This document shows positions 26,019 to 34,960 of a DNA stretch of 64,000 nt, piece by piece. Position 1 is the stretch's first letter; each line of letters opens with the position of its first letter. The notes under the pieces were generated by a model. It saw only the letters and a list, made by a program, of their open reading frames with translations. It did no database searches and had not been told where the DNA came from. The stretch is from a bacterium. GTDB taxonomy: Bacteria; Krumholzibacteriota; Krumholzibacteriia; LZORAL124-64-63. The DNA lies in assembly GCA_016703265.1 (NCBI GenBank), contig JADJCK010000004.1, positions 484,399 to 548,398 on the forward strand, given 5' to 3'. The position numbers were made by a program, and so were the translations under genes.

Positions 26019-26290
26019 TTCCCGTCGACCGCCTTGGCGATCCTGGCGAACACCTCGTCCTGGGAGCGGACACGGTCCCGGCGGACGTCCTCCTCGCCTT
26101 GCGAGATCAGCTTCATCAGGCCCAGCGCATAGCGCATGTCTTCGTAGCTCTTCGCATCCTGGAGAACCGCGCGGGGCTCGCCGTTCTGGGTGATGATCAC
26201 CGGGCGCTGGGTGTCGTTCACCTGCTTCAGGAGGTCCGCGGCCCTCGTCTTCAGGTAGGTGACGGGGCGAATGTCTTTCTTCAGGCTCAC
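26015..26290 (-). CDS. Phd/YefM-family antitoxin
   Basis: The likely start is a GTG at 26290, because GGAGG lies 8 bp upstream and the next residues KKDIRPVTYLKTRAADLLKQV are the conserved start of the family. The frame itself opens 60 bp earlier (26350). The Phd DNA-binding domain includes RPVIITQNGEPRAVLQDAKSYE. The C-terminal half is helical and acidic, as expected for a toxin-binding segment. Confidence 0.8.
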   Translation of the reverse strand: MSLKKDIRPVTYLKTRAADLLKQVNDTQRPVIITQNGEPRAVLQDAKSYEDMRYALGLMKLISQGEEDVRRDRVRSQDEVFARIAKAVDGK

Positions 26291-26346
26291 CTGGGTTACC
26301 TCCGGATCGGGTGGTGCCATATATGATACCTTATTCGGTCCCATCG

Positions 26347-28506
26347 TCAAGACCGCCCACCCTTACCCTTCTCCACCGCCACACAAACCCGATGCAACCG
26401 CCGCATCACCTCGTCATTGCCGTGCAGCAGCATGATGGCGCGGTTCAGGATCGTGATGTGCGTCGTGCCGCTCTCGTGCTCGATCTCAAGGCGGTCGACC
26501 TGCACGGGAGAGCCCGCGCGCGCATCGCCGTACTCGCCCTCCAGCTCGGTGATGCGGTTGTCGAGCACGGCGCAGCGGAGTTCGCGCGTCACGTTGGGGC
26601 CGGCAAAGACGATTTCCGCGAGCTGCGCCTCGTCGCCGGGGCGGCGCTGGAATCCCGTCACGAGGCTGATGCGCGCGATGGGCGGCAGGTTCGGGCGGTC
26701 GCCGAAGTCGTGTGCCGTGCCCTGCCAGTTGTGGATCTCGCCGACATCACCGCAAACCGGGCACGTCCAGTGGATGTCACCGCGCGCGGCGTCCTGGTGC
26801 GCGAGCAGTTCGCCGGGGCAGGGTTTGCGACCGGGGCGGCGCCGGCAGGGGATCGGCGTCGGCACGGGAGTGGCCGAGGCGACGGAACTGGCCACCTCGA
26901 CGATGGACTGCAGGTGCCGCGCAACACGGGGCAACGTTGCGCCGGTCGAGCGGCCCGGCTTCGGCAGGAAGTGCCGGAGGTCTGCAATCGTCAGCGCCGG
27001 CGCGGACGACGCGGGCAACTCACGGTCGAGACCGAGGTCGCGCCGCAGCGCGTCCAGATCGGGGCCGGGCACGCCCGTCTGCTCGATGCGACCCGCGAAT
27101 TCCAGCAGGAGGGCCTCCAGACGCTCGCGACCGGCAGGCGTGCGGGCTGCCTGGCGGGGCGTGTCGCCGCGCAGGGCCGGCAGAGATTTGTCGGGCCACG
27201 CGGCCCAGTGCTGGCGCGCCAGCTTCTCCATCAGGGCGCGCGCCTCGGGTGACCGCTCAAGGGCCTCTTGCTCCTGCTGCCGCTTCACGGCCTCGGGCGA
27301 CCGGGCATTGGCGCGAGCGGTCGCCTGCAACTGTTCCATGGACTCGATGACGGCGCCCTTGAAGCGGGCACGATCGCCCAGCCGCACGGCGATCTGCTCG
27401 CGGGCGGCATCGGCCCGCTGTTGCGAGTTCACCTGCACGGAAAGGCGGCCTTCGGACAGGTCGAGGTTTGCCAGCACGGTGTTCTGCATGGAGCCGCCGG
27501 GACGCGTCGGGCGCAGCCACGGGATCGAGGCGAAGACCAGCGCGCCGGCCTCGTCGCGCTCGAACGTATCGGCGAAGACCCCGGCATCGTCTTCGCCCGT
27601 CAGTGGGAGCAGCGCGTCGAGGGCCTGCTGCACCGTGCAGCGCAGCTCGTAGTCCAGGCGTGTCATCTGCAGCGGGTCGCCGTCGGTGTTCGTCAGGGCC
27701 GGCGGGGCGGGGTCCATCTGCTCCCGGCGCAGGGCCAGGTAGAGGTCGCGCAACTCAACATCATGGCGACGCACCAGATCGATCGGCTTGCCGCGGCGGC
27801 GCAGGATCAGGTCGCGGGCCTCCAGAATCATGCCCACCCGGTTGCCGGGCAGGACGATCGGTGCGCAGCCGAGCATCACCGATTCGCCGTCGAGACTGAC
27901 GATCTTCGTGTAGATCACGTTGCCCGCACTGAGTGTCTTCGAGGCCTGCCGCTCCTGCACGGTGACGTCGCGCTTCAGCAGCAGGTCCCGCAGGTCGAGC
28001 CGCAGGCCGGGCTCGACCGCCACCACCTGGCAGAAAGTGTACGGCTGGGTGCAGGCCTCTTCCAGCCAGCGCCGCTCGTACGAGTCCAGGTCGCCGCCGC
28101 GCCTGGCCATCAGGTGGCGGGCCGGCGTGACGGCGGGCAGCGCGTCGCCCGTCGCCGTGGTGACCCGGCCGTCCGGACGCCGGCGGCGCCGTGCCGCATG
28201 GCGACCCGGTTCCCAGTTGAACAGCAGCCAGGCGACGAAGGCGGCCTCGAGCTCGGGCCACTCTTCTGCGTCGGGCGCCTCGTCGGTCCACAGCGTGTAT
28301 TCGTCCCACCCCAGGTCGAACGCCACCCGGCCGTAGTCGCGGTGGAAAAGCGCCATGATCCGCTCGACAAGCTCGCCCTCGGTGCGCCGCATGCGCAGCC
28401 AGCCGGCCTCGACGGGAGCCGCCGTCACTTGTTGCTTCGGCAGGCAGCACTTCTTGTACTTGCGGCCGCTGCCGCAGGGGCAGGGCTGGTTGCGGTCGAT
28501 GGACAT
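26347..28506 (-). CDS. SEC-C motif protein of unknown function
   Basis: The 719-residue protein opens with the zinc-binding SEC-C motif CPCGSGRKYKKCC (residues 9-21). A largely unassigned helical body follows. Near residue 560-600 a second cysteine cluster appears (GRKPCPGEL and HWTCPVCGDVGEIHNW), which looks like a zinc ribbon. SEC-C domains are carried by SecA and by diverse nucleic-acid or chaperone-related proteins, so a molecular function cannot be claimed. It is transcribed away from the P-loop gene at 28721 and ends near the antitoxin gene at 26290. Confidence 0.65.
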   Translation of the reverse strand: MSIDRNQPCPCGSGRKYKKCCLPKQQVTAAPVEAGWLRMRRTEGELVERIMALFHRDYGRVAFDLGWDEYTLWTDEAPDAEEWPELEAAFVAWLLFNWEPGRHAARRRRRPDGRVTTATGDALPAVTPARHLMARRGGDLDSYERRWLEEACTQPYTFCQVVAVEPGLRLDLRDLLLKRDVTVQERQASKTLSAGNVIYTKIVSLDGESVMLGCAPIVLPGNRVGMILEARDLILRRRGKPIDLVRRHDVELRDLYLALRREQMDPAPPALTNTDGDPLQMTRLDYELRCTVQQALDALLPLTGEDDAGVFADTFERDEAGALVFASIPWLRPTRPGGSMQNTVLANLDLSEGRLSVQVNSQQRADAAREQIAVRLGDRARFKGAVIESMEQLQATARANARSPEAVKRQQEQEALERSPEARALMEKLARQHWAAWPDKSLPALRGDTPRQAARTPAGRERLEALLLEFAGRIEQTGVPGPDLDALRRDLGLDRELPASSAPALTIADLRHFLPKPGRSTGATLPRVARHLQSIVEVASSVASATPVPTPIPCRRRPGRKPCPGELLAHQDAARGDIHWTCPVCGDVGEIHNWQGTAHDFGDRPNLPPIARISLVTGFQRRPGDEAQLAEIVFAGPNVTRELRCAVLDNRITELEGEYGDARAGSPVQVDRLEIEHESGTTHITILNRAIMLLHGNDEVMRRLHRVCVAVEKGKGGRS

Positions 28507-28550
28507 TCGGGGCTCCTGCGAGGGTGATTCGCGTCACAAACTTGGGACGC

Positions 28551-28567
28551 CTTGCGCCGGCGCAAGT
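28551..28567. repeat. Dispersed palindrome, copy 6
   Basis: CTTGCGCCGGCGCAAGT sits in the divergent region between the SEC-C gene and the P-loop gene. Confidence 0.7.
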
Positions 28568-28720
28568 GACTGGAAATCAACAAAGACGACCTCACGGCAT
28601 GTGAGTGGGTCGGCGGCCCGAGTCTGTCGGGCGTCATTCCGCAACCACCATGCCGCAAGGCGTATTATAGTCGGCCGGCGGCAGGCTGTCCCGCCCATGA
28701 AACCGCGGAGAGGAGCGACC

Positions 28721-29584
28721 GTGTTCGAACGCGCCATCATCCAGGTCAGAGGCCCGCCGGGGCAAGACCGCCCTGATCGAACTGTTGATCCGTGCCTTGG
28801 GCGATGAAGAAGTGGCCTGTGTCCGCGGATGGCGGATGCCACCGCACGCGACGCCTCCGAGAGCGCGCCGGAAGGACACCCGGAACTGGAACGTTGACGC
28901 CGGGCCGGAGCGTCGGCCGTGGCGCTCTATCGATTCGATCCCGGCAATGGCACGATCGCCGACGACTTCCATGCGACCGACACGATGGCCACGTTCGCCG
29001 GGGTGATGGTAATCGAGGGTGACAGCCCGGTGGAAACCGTCGACCTGGAGGTATTCGTCGCGCGGCCGCCCGGGCCGGGCTCGACGCTGCTGCAGCGCGC
29101 ACGGCGCGACGTGGTCGCCGAACGGCAGGCACAGTTCGATGCGATGATGCGGACGCTGGCGACCTCCGACCGCCTGCTCGGCGGTTCGGGCAAGCACAAG
29201 CTGGACCCCGAGGTGGCGGCCGAGGCGCGCCGGGCGTTTGCAAGCGCCCCGGCCGACGAAGGCGCGGCCGCCGAGAAGTGGCAACTGGCCGAGGGATACG
29301 CAGGCCTCGAGTGCGCCGAACTGGTCATCGCCAACCTGTTCAGCCCGGACGAGCAGGCGCTGGCAGCGCCGTTCCTGCGCGAAGTGGCGCGCCTGCGCAA
29401 GGACCAGGACGTGTTCGACGACGTGATCAGCTGGCGCGGCTCGCGCGTGGCGATCACGGCCGTGGCCGGCAACCTGCTGGACGCGAAGGACCCGGGGTTG
29501 CGCAAGGCGGTGGCGAGGGTCAGGCGGGCGGTGCGGGGGCGGGGGTGCTCCGAAGGTAGTTTGGGATTCCGGTCGATGGGCTGA
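28721..29584 (+). CDS. P-loop NTPase-like protein with indels in the Walker A region
   Basis: A GTG start follows GAGAGGAG (28709-28715). Reading across frames gives FERAIIQVRGPPG, then KTALIELLIRALGDEEVAC, so a Walker A motif of the form GPPGxGKT is present but interrupted by a base change near 28760. A further frameshift near 28830-28920 joins the long frame that starts ALYRFDPGNGTIADD. The intact product would have about 285 residues. Later segments include VMVIEGDSPVETVDLEVFVARP, which resembles GTPase- or MobB-like cores. Function is not assigned. Confidence 0.5.
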
Positions 29585-29605
29585 CGGACGCGAGCGCCAA
29601 CGCAG

Positions 29606-30454
29606 GTGGCGAATGGTCAACATGCAGAATTAAACAACAAAAGAGGCAGCGAAGACGTCAAAGAACCATCGCAAACACCCGGCGTGGCGATTTCAGAACA
29701 GCCGGAAGCAGCAGTGTGGGAGTATATACATCCGGACGGCAACCGCCTGCGGAGTTGCCGCAACAACCTGACCGTTACCAACCAGTTTCCCCAGGCCGAA
29801 TATGAACGCCCGAGCACAACCCTCGCCATCTACCACATCACCCACGTGGACAATCTTGCCGCGATTGTCGCCAGCGGTTGTCTGCTGAGTGACGCCGCGA
29901 TGGCTGCCAAAGGAGGGCCGCAGCGGTCCATCGGCATGAGCAGAATCAAGCAGCGGCGCCTCGAGGAGATCGTGGTACCGCCGCATCCGGGGACCCATGT
30001 CGGGGACTACGTTCCGTTCAATTTCTGCCCTCGATCGGTTATGCTGTATGTGATCCATCGCGGGAACGACGCGGATCTATCCTATCGCGGGGGTCAGTGG
30101 CCCATCCTGCACCTGCGGGCGGACGCGACGCGGGTCATCGATTGGGCCGAGGCCGAGGGCGGCCGTGGGCCCTCTTCGTTTACCAATGCGGGGAACAGGC
30201 TGGCGGAATTCAGCGCGCGGCGGCAGGACCTGGACCGACTTGACCGGACGGCCATCGAGTCGCTGGACTTCCGGGACCGGGCCGTCAAGGAAGCCAAGCA
30301 GGCCGAGTTCCTGATCCACGACCGACTGCCGTTCGAGTTCATCGACAAGATCGGTGCCGCGACGGACACGGTGCGGGGTCAGGCCCTCGAGATCCTGGCG
30401 GCAAGCGGCTACGAACCGAACGTCGAGACCACGCCGACGTGGTACTACCGATGA
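29606..30454 (+). CDS. darT: DarT-type DNA ADP-ribosyltransferase toxin
   Basis: DarT modifies thymidine bases in single-stranded DNA with ADP-ribose. The product shows the family landmarks: IYHITHVDNLAAIVASGCLLSD near the N-terminus, then YVPFNFCPRSVMLYVI. The late segment AEFLIHDRLPFEFIDKI contains the likely catalytic glutamate region. The C-terminus ends ASGYEPNVETTPTWYY as in other DarT proteins. The start is uncertain: the frame opens at a GTG at 29606, but typical DarT begins shortly before RPSTTLAIYH. The stop overlaps the darG start (ATGA). Confidence 0.85.
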   Translation: MANGQHAELNNKRGSEDVKEPSQTPGVAISEQPEAAVWEYIHPDGNRLRSCRNNLTVTNQFPQAEYERPSTTLAIYHITHVDNLAAIVASGCLLSDAAMAAKGGPQRSIGMSRIKQRRLEEIVVPPHPGTHVGDYVPFNFCPRSVMLYVIHRGNDADLSYRGGQWPILHLRADATRVIDWAEAEGGRGPSSFTNAGNRLAEFSARRQDLDRLDRTAIESLDFRDRAVKEAKQAEFLIHDRLPFEFIDKIGAATDTVRGQALEILAASGYEPNVETTPTWYYR

Positions 30455-31523
30455 AGGGAGGATCAGCGTTGATCGAATCGAGGACAGGCGACCTGCTGGC
30501 GACCGACGCCGAAGCTCTCGTCAATACGGTCAATTGCGTCGGCCACATGGGCCGCGGCGTGGCGCTGCAGTTCAAGAAGTCGTGGCCGGCGAACTTCCAT
30601 GCCTACGCCGCTGCCTGCCAGCGCCAGGAGGTGCGGCCGGGCCGGATGTTCGTGTTCCAGACCGGGCAACTGACCAACCCGCGGTTCATCATCAATTTCC
30701 CACGAAAGCGGCACTGGCGCGGCAAGTCGCGCCCTGGAGGATATCGATTCGGGACTCGTGGCCCTGGTTGCGGAGATCCGGGCGCGCGGCATAAGCTCGA
30801 TCGCGCTGCCGCCGCTGGGCGCGGGACTCGGGGGCTGGCGTGGGAAGAGGTCAAGCCGCGCATCGAGCGTGCGCTGGGCGACCTGCCGGGCGTCCGCGTG
30901 ATCCTGTTCGAGCCGCGCGGGGAGCCAGCGGCCGTCGTCCGCGCGCAGCCGGGCAAGGCGCCGCCGATGACTACGGGTCGAGCGGCGCTCATCAAGTTGA
31001 TGGAGCAGTACCTCGGCGGCCTGATGGACCCCTATGTCACGCTGCTCGAGGTGCACAAACTCATGTACTTCATGCAGGCCGCCGGCGAGCCCTGCGCCTG
31101 AACTTCACCAAGGGCTACTACGGACCCTACGCCGAGAACCTGCGGCACGTGCTCCATGCGATCGAGGGGCACTACGTCACGGGCTACGGCGCCGGCGGTG
31201 ACGACCCCGATAAGCCCCTCGAGCTGCTGCCGGGAGCCGTCGCCCTTGCGACCGCGTGCCTGGACGGCCAGGCGGCGTCACTGGCCCGCTTTGATCGCGT
31301 TGCGCGCCTGGTGGACGGGTTCGAGTCGCCGTCGGCCATGGAGCTGCTGGCCACCGTCCACTGGATCATGGCGCGGGAAGCCCCATCGGATCTGCAGGGG
31401 CTGGTCGAGTCCGTTCACGCCTGGGGCGAGGGCAAACAACGCTTCGGGGCCGCGCAGGTCGGGCTCGCAGCAGGGGTGCTGCGGGAGCAGGGATGGATTG
31501 CGGGCGGCGGGTCGGCGGCGTGA
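30451..31523 (+). CDS. darG: DarG-type macrodomain antitoxin with indels
   Basis: DarG removes the ADP-ribose that DarT adds. The N-terminal macrodomain shows TGDLLATDAEALVNTVNC and GHMGRGVALQFK. A stretch in another frame, DIDSGLVALVAEIRARGISS and IALPPLGAGLGGL, restores the macrodomain between about 30735 and 30835. A further indel near 31095 leads to LRLNFTKGYYGPYAENLRHV, part of the DarT-binding C-terminal domain. Three single-base lesions in 1.07 kb look like sequence errors, because a functional toxin without antitoxin would be lethal. An intact product would be about 357 residues. Confidence 0.8.
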
Positions 31524-31537
31524 CCTCCCCGGATTCG

Positions 31538-31552
31538 CTTGCGCCGGCGCAA
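31538..31552. repeat. Dispersed palindrome, copy 7
   Basis: CTTGCGCCGGCGCAA lies 15 bp after the darG stop; the last bases of the consensus are changed. Confidence 0.65.
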
Positions 31553-31618
31553 CTTCGAGTTTGGGGCCCGACGCCCCCACGGGCTACGCCGAATTGCTCG
31601 CCCCGGAACATATGGCCG

Positions 31619-31846
31619 ATGCGCCAGTCTTTCCTCGAATACCACGACAAGCCAATTCTCGCACCATTGGTTAGAGAAATCAGCTGGGCCAAGAACCGGG
31701 TCATCATCGGCCGCGGCAAGGAAAAGACCGTCGTGGAGCATGCATTGCGCACCGCGACGCGCCCGCTCGGGGTGGCGACCTACACGGTCGTGCCGCACCT
31801 GCCGGAGGACTACACTGAATGCGCCACAAATGTCGCAGTCTCGTGA
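31619..31846 (+). pseudogene. Internally deleted DUF1016 (YhcG-like) gene
   Basis: A single short frame fuses an N-terminal DUF1016 segment (APLVREISWAKNRVIIGRG) directly to the C-terminal one (KEKTVVEHALRTATRPLGVA). The family's roughly 250-residue middle is missing. The flanking palindromes (copies 7 and 8) bracket it at 31538 and 31849. Together with the remnant at 21188 this shows a repeated history of DUF1016 genes being deleted next to the palindrome. Confidence 0.6.
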
Positions 31847-31848
31847 GC

Positions 31849-31866
31849 ACTTGCGCCGGCGCAAGT
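31849..31866. repeat. Dispersed palindrome, copy 8 (perfect 18 bp)
   Basis: ACTTGCGCCGGCGCAAGT, the full consensus, immediately after the DUF1016 remnant. Confidence 0.75.
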
Positions 31867-32034
31867 GGTCGCGCCTCAAAAGATCCACCAAGCCGGACCG
31901 CTGGAATGCTCGCCGGCATCAAGCAGAAGATCCAGCGACCCGGGACAGGCAGGCTCAACAGGAGCACATGATGAATGGCCCGGGCGCGCGCATGCTCGCG
32001 GTCACTCCGGGCCGCCGGCATACGGGCCCTGGCG

Positions 32035-32110
32035 TTGAAACCGCCGGCGCGTTGCGCTATGATCCACGCCATGGCCGATGACCATCCCGCCCCGATCGCC
32101 GATGATGCGA
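32035..32110 (+). promoter_or_regulatory. Sigma-70-type promoter with the conserved leader (copy 2 of 2)
   Basis: TTGAAA (32035-32040), a 17-bp spacer and TATGAT (32058-32063). Bases 32054-32110 repeat 21581-21637. It precedes the zinc-ribbon membrane protein gene at 32126. Confidence 0.65.
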
Positions 32111-32125
32111 TGAAAGGGGTCCGCT

Positions 32126-32611
32126 ATGCCGTTTGTCAGACGCTCCTGCCCGAACTGCGGCACCCCGGTGGGCGCCAGGCGCTATTGGCTGCTCAACTGG
32201 TGGGGTGATCGCTGGGCCTGCCCCGGATGTTCGCACGTCCTGAAGTTCAGCACCCGACGCAAGATCCTCGTGGCCGTGCTCAACCTGCCGGTGATGGCGG
32301 CGTACGCGTACGCGCTCGTGACGCACGAGTGGTGGGTGGCGGTGGTAGCCATCGGGTTGGGGCGCTGGTGGCGAGTCTGGATACTATGGAGCTGGCGGAT
32401 GGGGCGCGGGGGATGGGGTTGTGGGGGCGCAGGTGGGGCGGGGGGCGGTAGAGGGTTCGTGGATGACGTGGGCGGCACTATTGAACCAGGTGCTATGCAG
32501 ACGGAGACCGTCAGGCGTGTCATTGACACAGCTCCAACTACGCTAGAACCTGCTCGCCTGAGGGTAGGTTCATGGTTCGATCACAACAATTCCAACGGGG
32601 AGCCAGTGTGA
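32126..32611 (+). CDS. Zinc-ribbon membrane protein, 3' end uncertain
   Basis: The product begins MPFVRRSCPNCGTPVG and continues with WACPGCSHVL, a four-cysteine zinc ribbon of the rubredoxin-like type. Two hydrophobic segments follow (about residues 45-65 and 68-90). After about base 32400 the reading becomes Gly/Arg-rich and non-protein-like, so a frameshift probably hides the true end (the other frame closes at 32451). The start has GGGGTCC upstream, a weak ribosome binding site. Function unknown. Confidence 0.5.
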   Translation: MPFVRRSCPNCGTPVGARRYWLLNWWGDRWACPGCSHVLKFSTRRKILVAVLNLPVMAAYAYALVTHEWWVAVVAIGLGRWWRVWILWSWRMGRGGWGCGGAGGAGGGRGFVDDVGGTIEPGAMQTETVRRVIDTAPTTLEPARLRVGSWFDHNNSNGEPV

Positions 32612-32835
32612 AGAATCGTGCGGTACTTGAACAGGGGGCAATGGTGGCGATAGGCGTGTTCCTGGCCAATGCGATGTTCTTTCCCCTCATTGGAGAGGAA
32701 TCCCTTGCTCGCGGTCTGCGAAAGGGCGTCATCACTGCCGGCCTTGTCCTCGTGGCCTATCTAGCGATCGCGCTCCTTCGGCCGGCCAAGCGAGATGCCG
32801 GCGCGGTCGAGCGTCAAGGCGTCCCGAGAGACTAG
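32608..32835 (+). CDS. Small two-helix membrane protein (first clear cassette-like gene)
   Basis: The 75-residue product starts at a GTG with GGGGAG 5 bp upstream. Two transmembrane helices are visible (VAIGVFLANAMFFPLI and ITAGLVLVAYLAIALL), then a basic tail. It is followed at 32933 by the attC-like site A, so it can be read as the first gene of the cassette array. Confidence 0.6.
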   Translation: MKNRAVLEQGAMVAIGVFLANAMFFPLIGEESLARGLRKGVITAGLVLVAYLAIALLRPAKRDAGAVERQGVPRD

Positions 32836-32932
32836 GTGGCGCTCTGGAGTTCGTGAGGCGCTTGATGTCGCATCCCTGGCTGGCGCACAACGAGATTGGC
32901 GCGCAGCCCAACGCTCATCCGGCGCCGCGGAT

Positions 32933-33031
32933 GCATAACAATAGCGTGCAGCGGACGAGGCCACTTGTCACGTCGCCTGCTTGCGCAAGCGTCGCGCCGA
33001 ACGCGCCTACTGCCGGAGCAAGGTGTTATGC
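32933..33031 (+). repeat. attC-like site A with matching GCATAAC/GTTATGC ends
   Basis: The 99-bp element is bounded by exact inverted heptamers GCATAAC (32933-32939) and GTTATGC (33025-33031), the R''/R' form of integron attC sites. Inside, TGC..CGG..GGC on the left pairs imperfectly with the complement of the right arm. A central palindrome GCCTGCTTGCGCAAGC forms the tip. The interior aligns with the other attC-like sites listed here. Confidence 0.6.
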
Positions 33032-33065
33032 GGCCTGACACGGGTCGCCACTATAGGGGCTACAG

Positions 33066-33745
33066 ATGCGACACGTACTGATCTTGATTCTAGTTCTTGT
33101 GTTTGCCTCCGCCGCGGCCGCCGGCGAATCGTGGATTGCGGTCGGCCTCGGGAGCAGCTCGTATTCGCTCGAGGGCCTGGCTGACGGCACCACGAGCTAT
33201 CGCGGGTTCACCCCTGATTCGGGCCAGCTCGAATCCGGCAATCTGGTTCGGGCGGGGGTCGGCGTGGCACTGGGGAGGTCTGGGCGGCGGGCTTCGTCTA
33301 TGAACGCTGCAGCGCGGTGTCACCGGACATTCCGCGGACTACAGCGTGGACGGCCAGGTGCCGCTGGATATCTGGAAAGTGGCCGGCGAACGCTTTCTGT
33401 TCTGCCGGGGATCCCTTCGCGTCGGTGTCGGTGCGGGATTCGGCGTCGCGCACCTGGCCGCATCCGCGGATTTCACGAACGCGGCCGGGTACACCAGGAG
33501 CGGGTCGGCGGATGCCGTAACCGCGCTGTTGGATGCTCAGTTGACCCTGGATTGCTCCGTTCTCAGGAACCTCTCCATCGTTGCGGCATTGGGCGCACGC
33601 CCGCGACGTTCGACGAAATCCGAATCGGCTACGCGTCGCTTCAGCGGGATTCAGACGGCAGTGTGGAGTTGAAGCAGACTACAGCGGGTGGTTCATTCTC
33701 GCGGGTTTGAGGTGGCAGTTGCCGGCTTCGATGGTTGGCATCTGA
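33066..33745 (+). CDS. Small outer-membrane beta-barrel protein, multiple indels
   Basis: The start has a signal peptide MRHVLILILVLVFASAAAAG. Barrel-like strands follow: SWIAVGLGSSSYSLEG, a GVGVALGR segment, FLFCRGSLRVGVGAGFGVAHL, and a C-terminal DYSGWFILAGLRWQL with aromatic-rich alternation. These lie in three different frames, so at least two indels occur (near 33280 and 33590). The reconstructed product is about 225 residues. It lies between attC-like sites A and B. Confidence 0.5.
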
Positions 33746-33779
33746 AGGACAGCTGCATTCCTGCGTGGAGCGGACGCAA

Positions 33780-33874
33780 GGCCAGAGCTTGCAGCAGACG
33801 AAGCCGCCGTTCACGGTGCCTGTTTGCGCAGGCGATGCGCCGACATCGCCCACTGTTGAAGCAAGGTGGTCAAC
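33780..33874 (+). repeat. attC-like site B
   Basis: The element contains GCTTGCAGCAGACGAAGCC, the central palindrome GCCTGTTTGCGCAGGC and the right arm TGAAGCAAGGTGGTCAAC. It aligns closely with site D (35632-35726). The right-end heptamer is altered from the GTTRRRY pattern. Confidence 0.5.
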
Positions 33875-33894
33875 GAATCCTGAGGCCAAAACCA

Positions 33895-34275
33895 TGTCCC
33901 TGTTCCTTGTCGTCTTCGTAACCGCAGGGTTGTTTGTATGTCGCGCTCGGCGTGCCGCTCCTGCGCCGACGGGTGAAGCGCAATGCGTGGTACGGGTTGA
34001 GTCGGCGAGACCTTGGCAAACGACGAAGTGTGGTACGAAAGCCAATGCGGCTTGCGGGAAGCAGTTCATCATTCTCGGCGCCTCAGAGGCTCTGCTCGCC
34101 ATTGCGCTGTACTTCGTGCCTGGTCGGATCGGAACACTACGCACTGACCTTGTCCGGCGTCGTCACTGTGAGCACGATGATCTTCGCATTCTGGGGAATC
34201 GCGACGGCCAAGGAGATCAGCAAGCGCGTACTTGGCGGCGGCGCGAAAGACGACCGAAAGAGCCCGCCGTTGTAG
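33895..34275 (+). CDS. SdpI-like membrane protein, multiple indels
   Basis: The product begins MSLFLVVFVTAGLF; in the next frame YVALGVPLLRRRVKRNAWYGL follows. NAACGKQFIILGASEALLAI and VVTVSTMIFAFWGIATAKEISK lie in other frames. The order matches a short SdpI-family protein: a hydrophobic start, a P-L-x-R-R-x-V-K-x-N-x-W-Y-G signature, and two later helices. Three single-base indels are needed. The intact length would be about 125 residues. It sits between attC-like sites B and G. Confidence 0.5.
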
Positions 34276-34323
34276 GGTGCGGCCCGCGCCAGGCGCGCTA
34301 ACCGCTGAAGCCAAGTGCCAGAT
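34276..34323 (+). repeat. attC-like site G (weak)
   Basis: GCGGCCCGCGCC/GGCGCGC bases can pair, and the right arm CGCTGAAGCCAAGTGCC resembles the TGAAGC(C/A)(A/G)(A/G)GTG arms of the other sites. No intact terminal heptamer is seen. Confidence 0.3.
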
Positions 34324-34343
34324 CAGAAGGGTAGACTCCGAAG

Positions 34344-34758
34344 GGAGATATCCGCGAACTTCAAATTGCTCCCGCAATCCTATTCGCGACCGCGGCTCTC
34401 GAGGGTCTGGCGTTTGCCGGCGACACGGGCCCGCAGACGGCCGAAATGCTTCCGTTCACGATCGGCATCGAGTTCACGCCGGAACAGATCGCCGTTACCG
34501 CGCTTGATGGGGGCGGGTGGGCGCTCCAGTACGGATCCGACGGGGAAGGCAGCAGGAGCTGCTACGTCTCGCCCGGTCGGGTGTCGGGCGGGTGGACCCC
34601 CGCGGATATGCGCCAGTACTGCTGAGGTCGAGTTCGGCGTCGACGGCATTACGCTGACCTCGTTGCGGGGTACGAATTGGGCGACCCTGGGGTACAGCTG
34701 CGGTGATGCGTCGCCGTGTCGGGTCGTGGTTACGGAGAACGGGGTGAAGGGGCAGTAG
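34344..34758 (+). CDS. Exported protein, frameshifted
   Basis: One frame gives a signal-like segment (ILFATAALEGLAFAGDT), then TAEMLPFTIGIEFTPEQIAVTALDG. Another frame continues AEVEFGVDGITLTSLRGTNWATLGYSCGDASPCRVV to the stop at 34758. A shift near 34615 joins them. No start codon in good context is visible; the gene may begin near 34360. Two cysteines near the end could form a disulphide. It lies between attC-like sites G and F. Confidence 0.4.
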
Positions 34759-34815
34759 GGCGTTGGTGCGAGTTGTTGGCGGCTAAGAGCGCTGATTGGG
34801 TCGTGGCTGGATGAA

Positions 34816-34930
34816 TTGCGCCGGCGCAAGTGGGATCGGCGCAACAAAGCGCACACGATGACAAATAATGAATCGCCGCGGCTCAAAATTTCCATCATTG
34901 GTGTCGGGTGGGCGGGACACCTGGGACACG
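34816..34930. repeat. 115-bp dispersed repeat, copy 1, beginning with palindrome copy 9
   Basis: Starts with TTGCGCCGGCGCAAGT and ends GGGACACCTGGGACACG. The matching copy is at 39501-39616. Shared landmarks are the palindrome, a CAA(A/T)(A/T)TT(T)CCA block near base 70 and the paired GGGACAC words at the end. Confidence 0.6.
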
Positions 34931-34960
34931 CACCCAAAGCTGCGTGTCACATTTCGGTTT

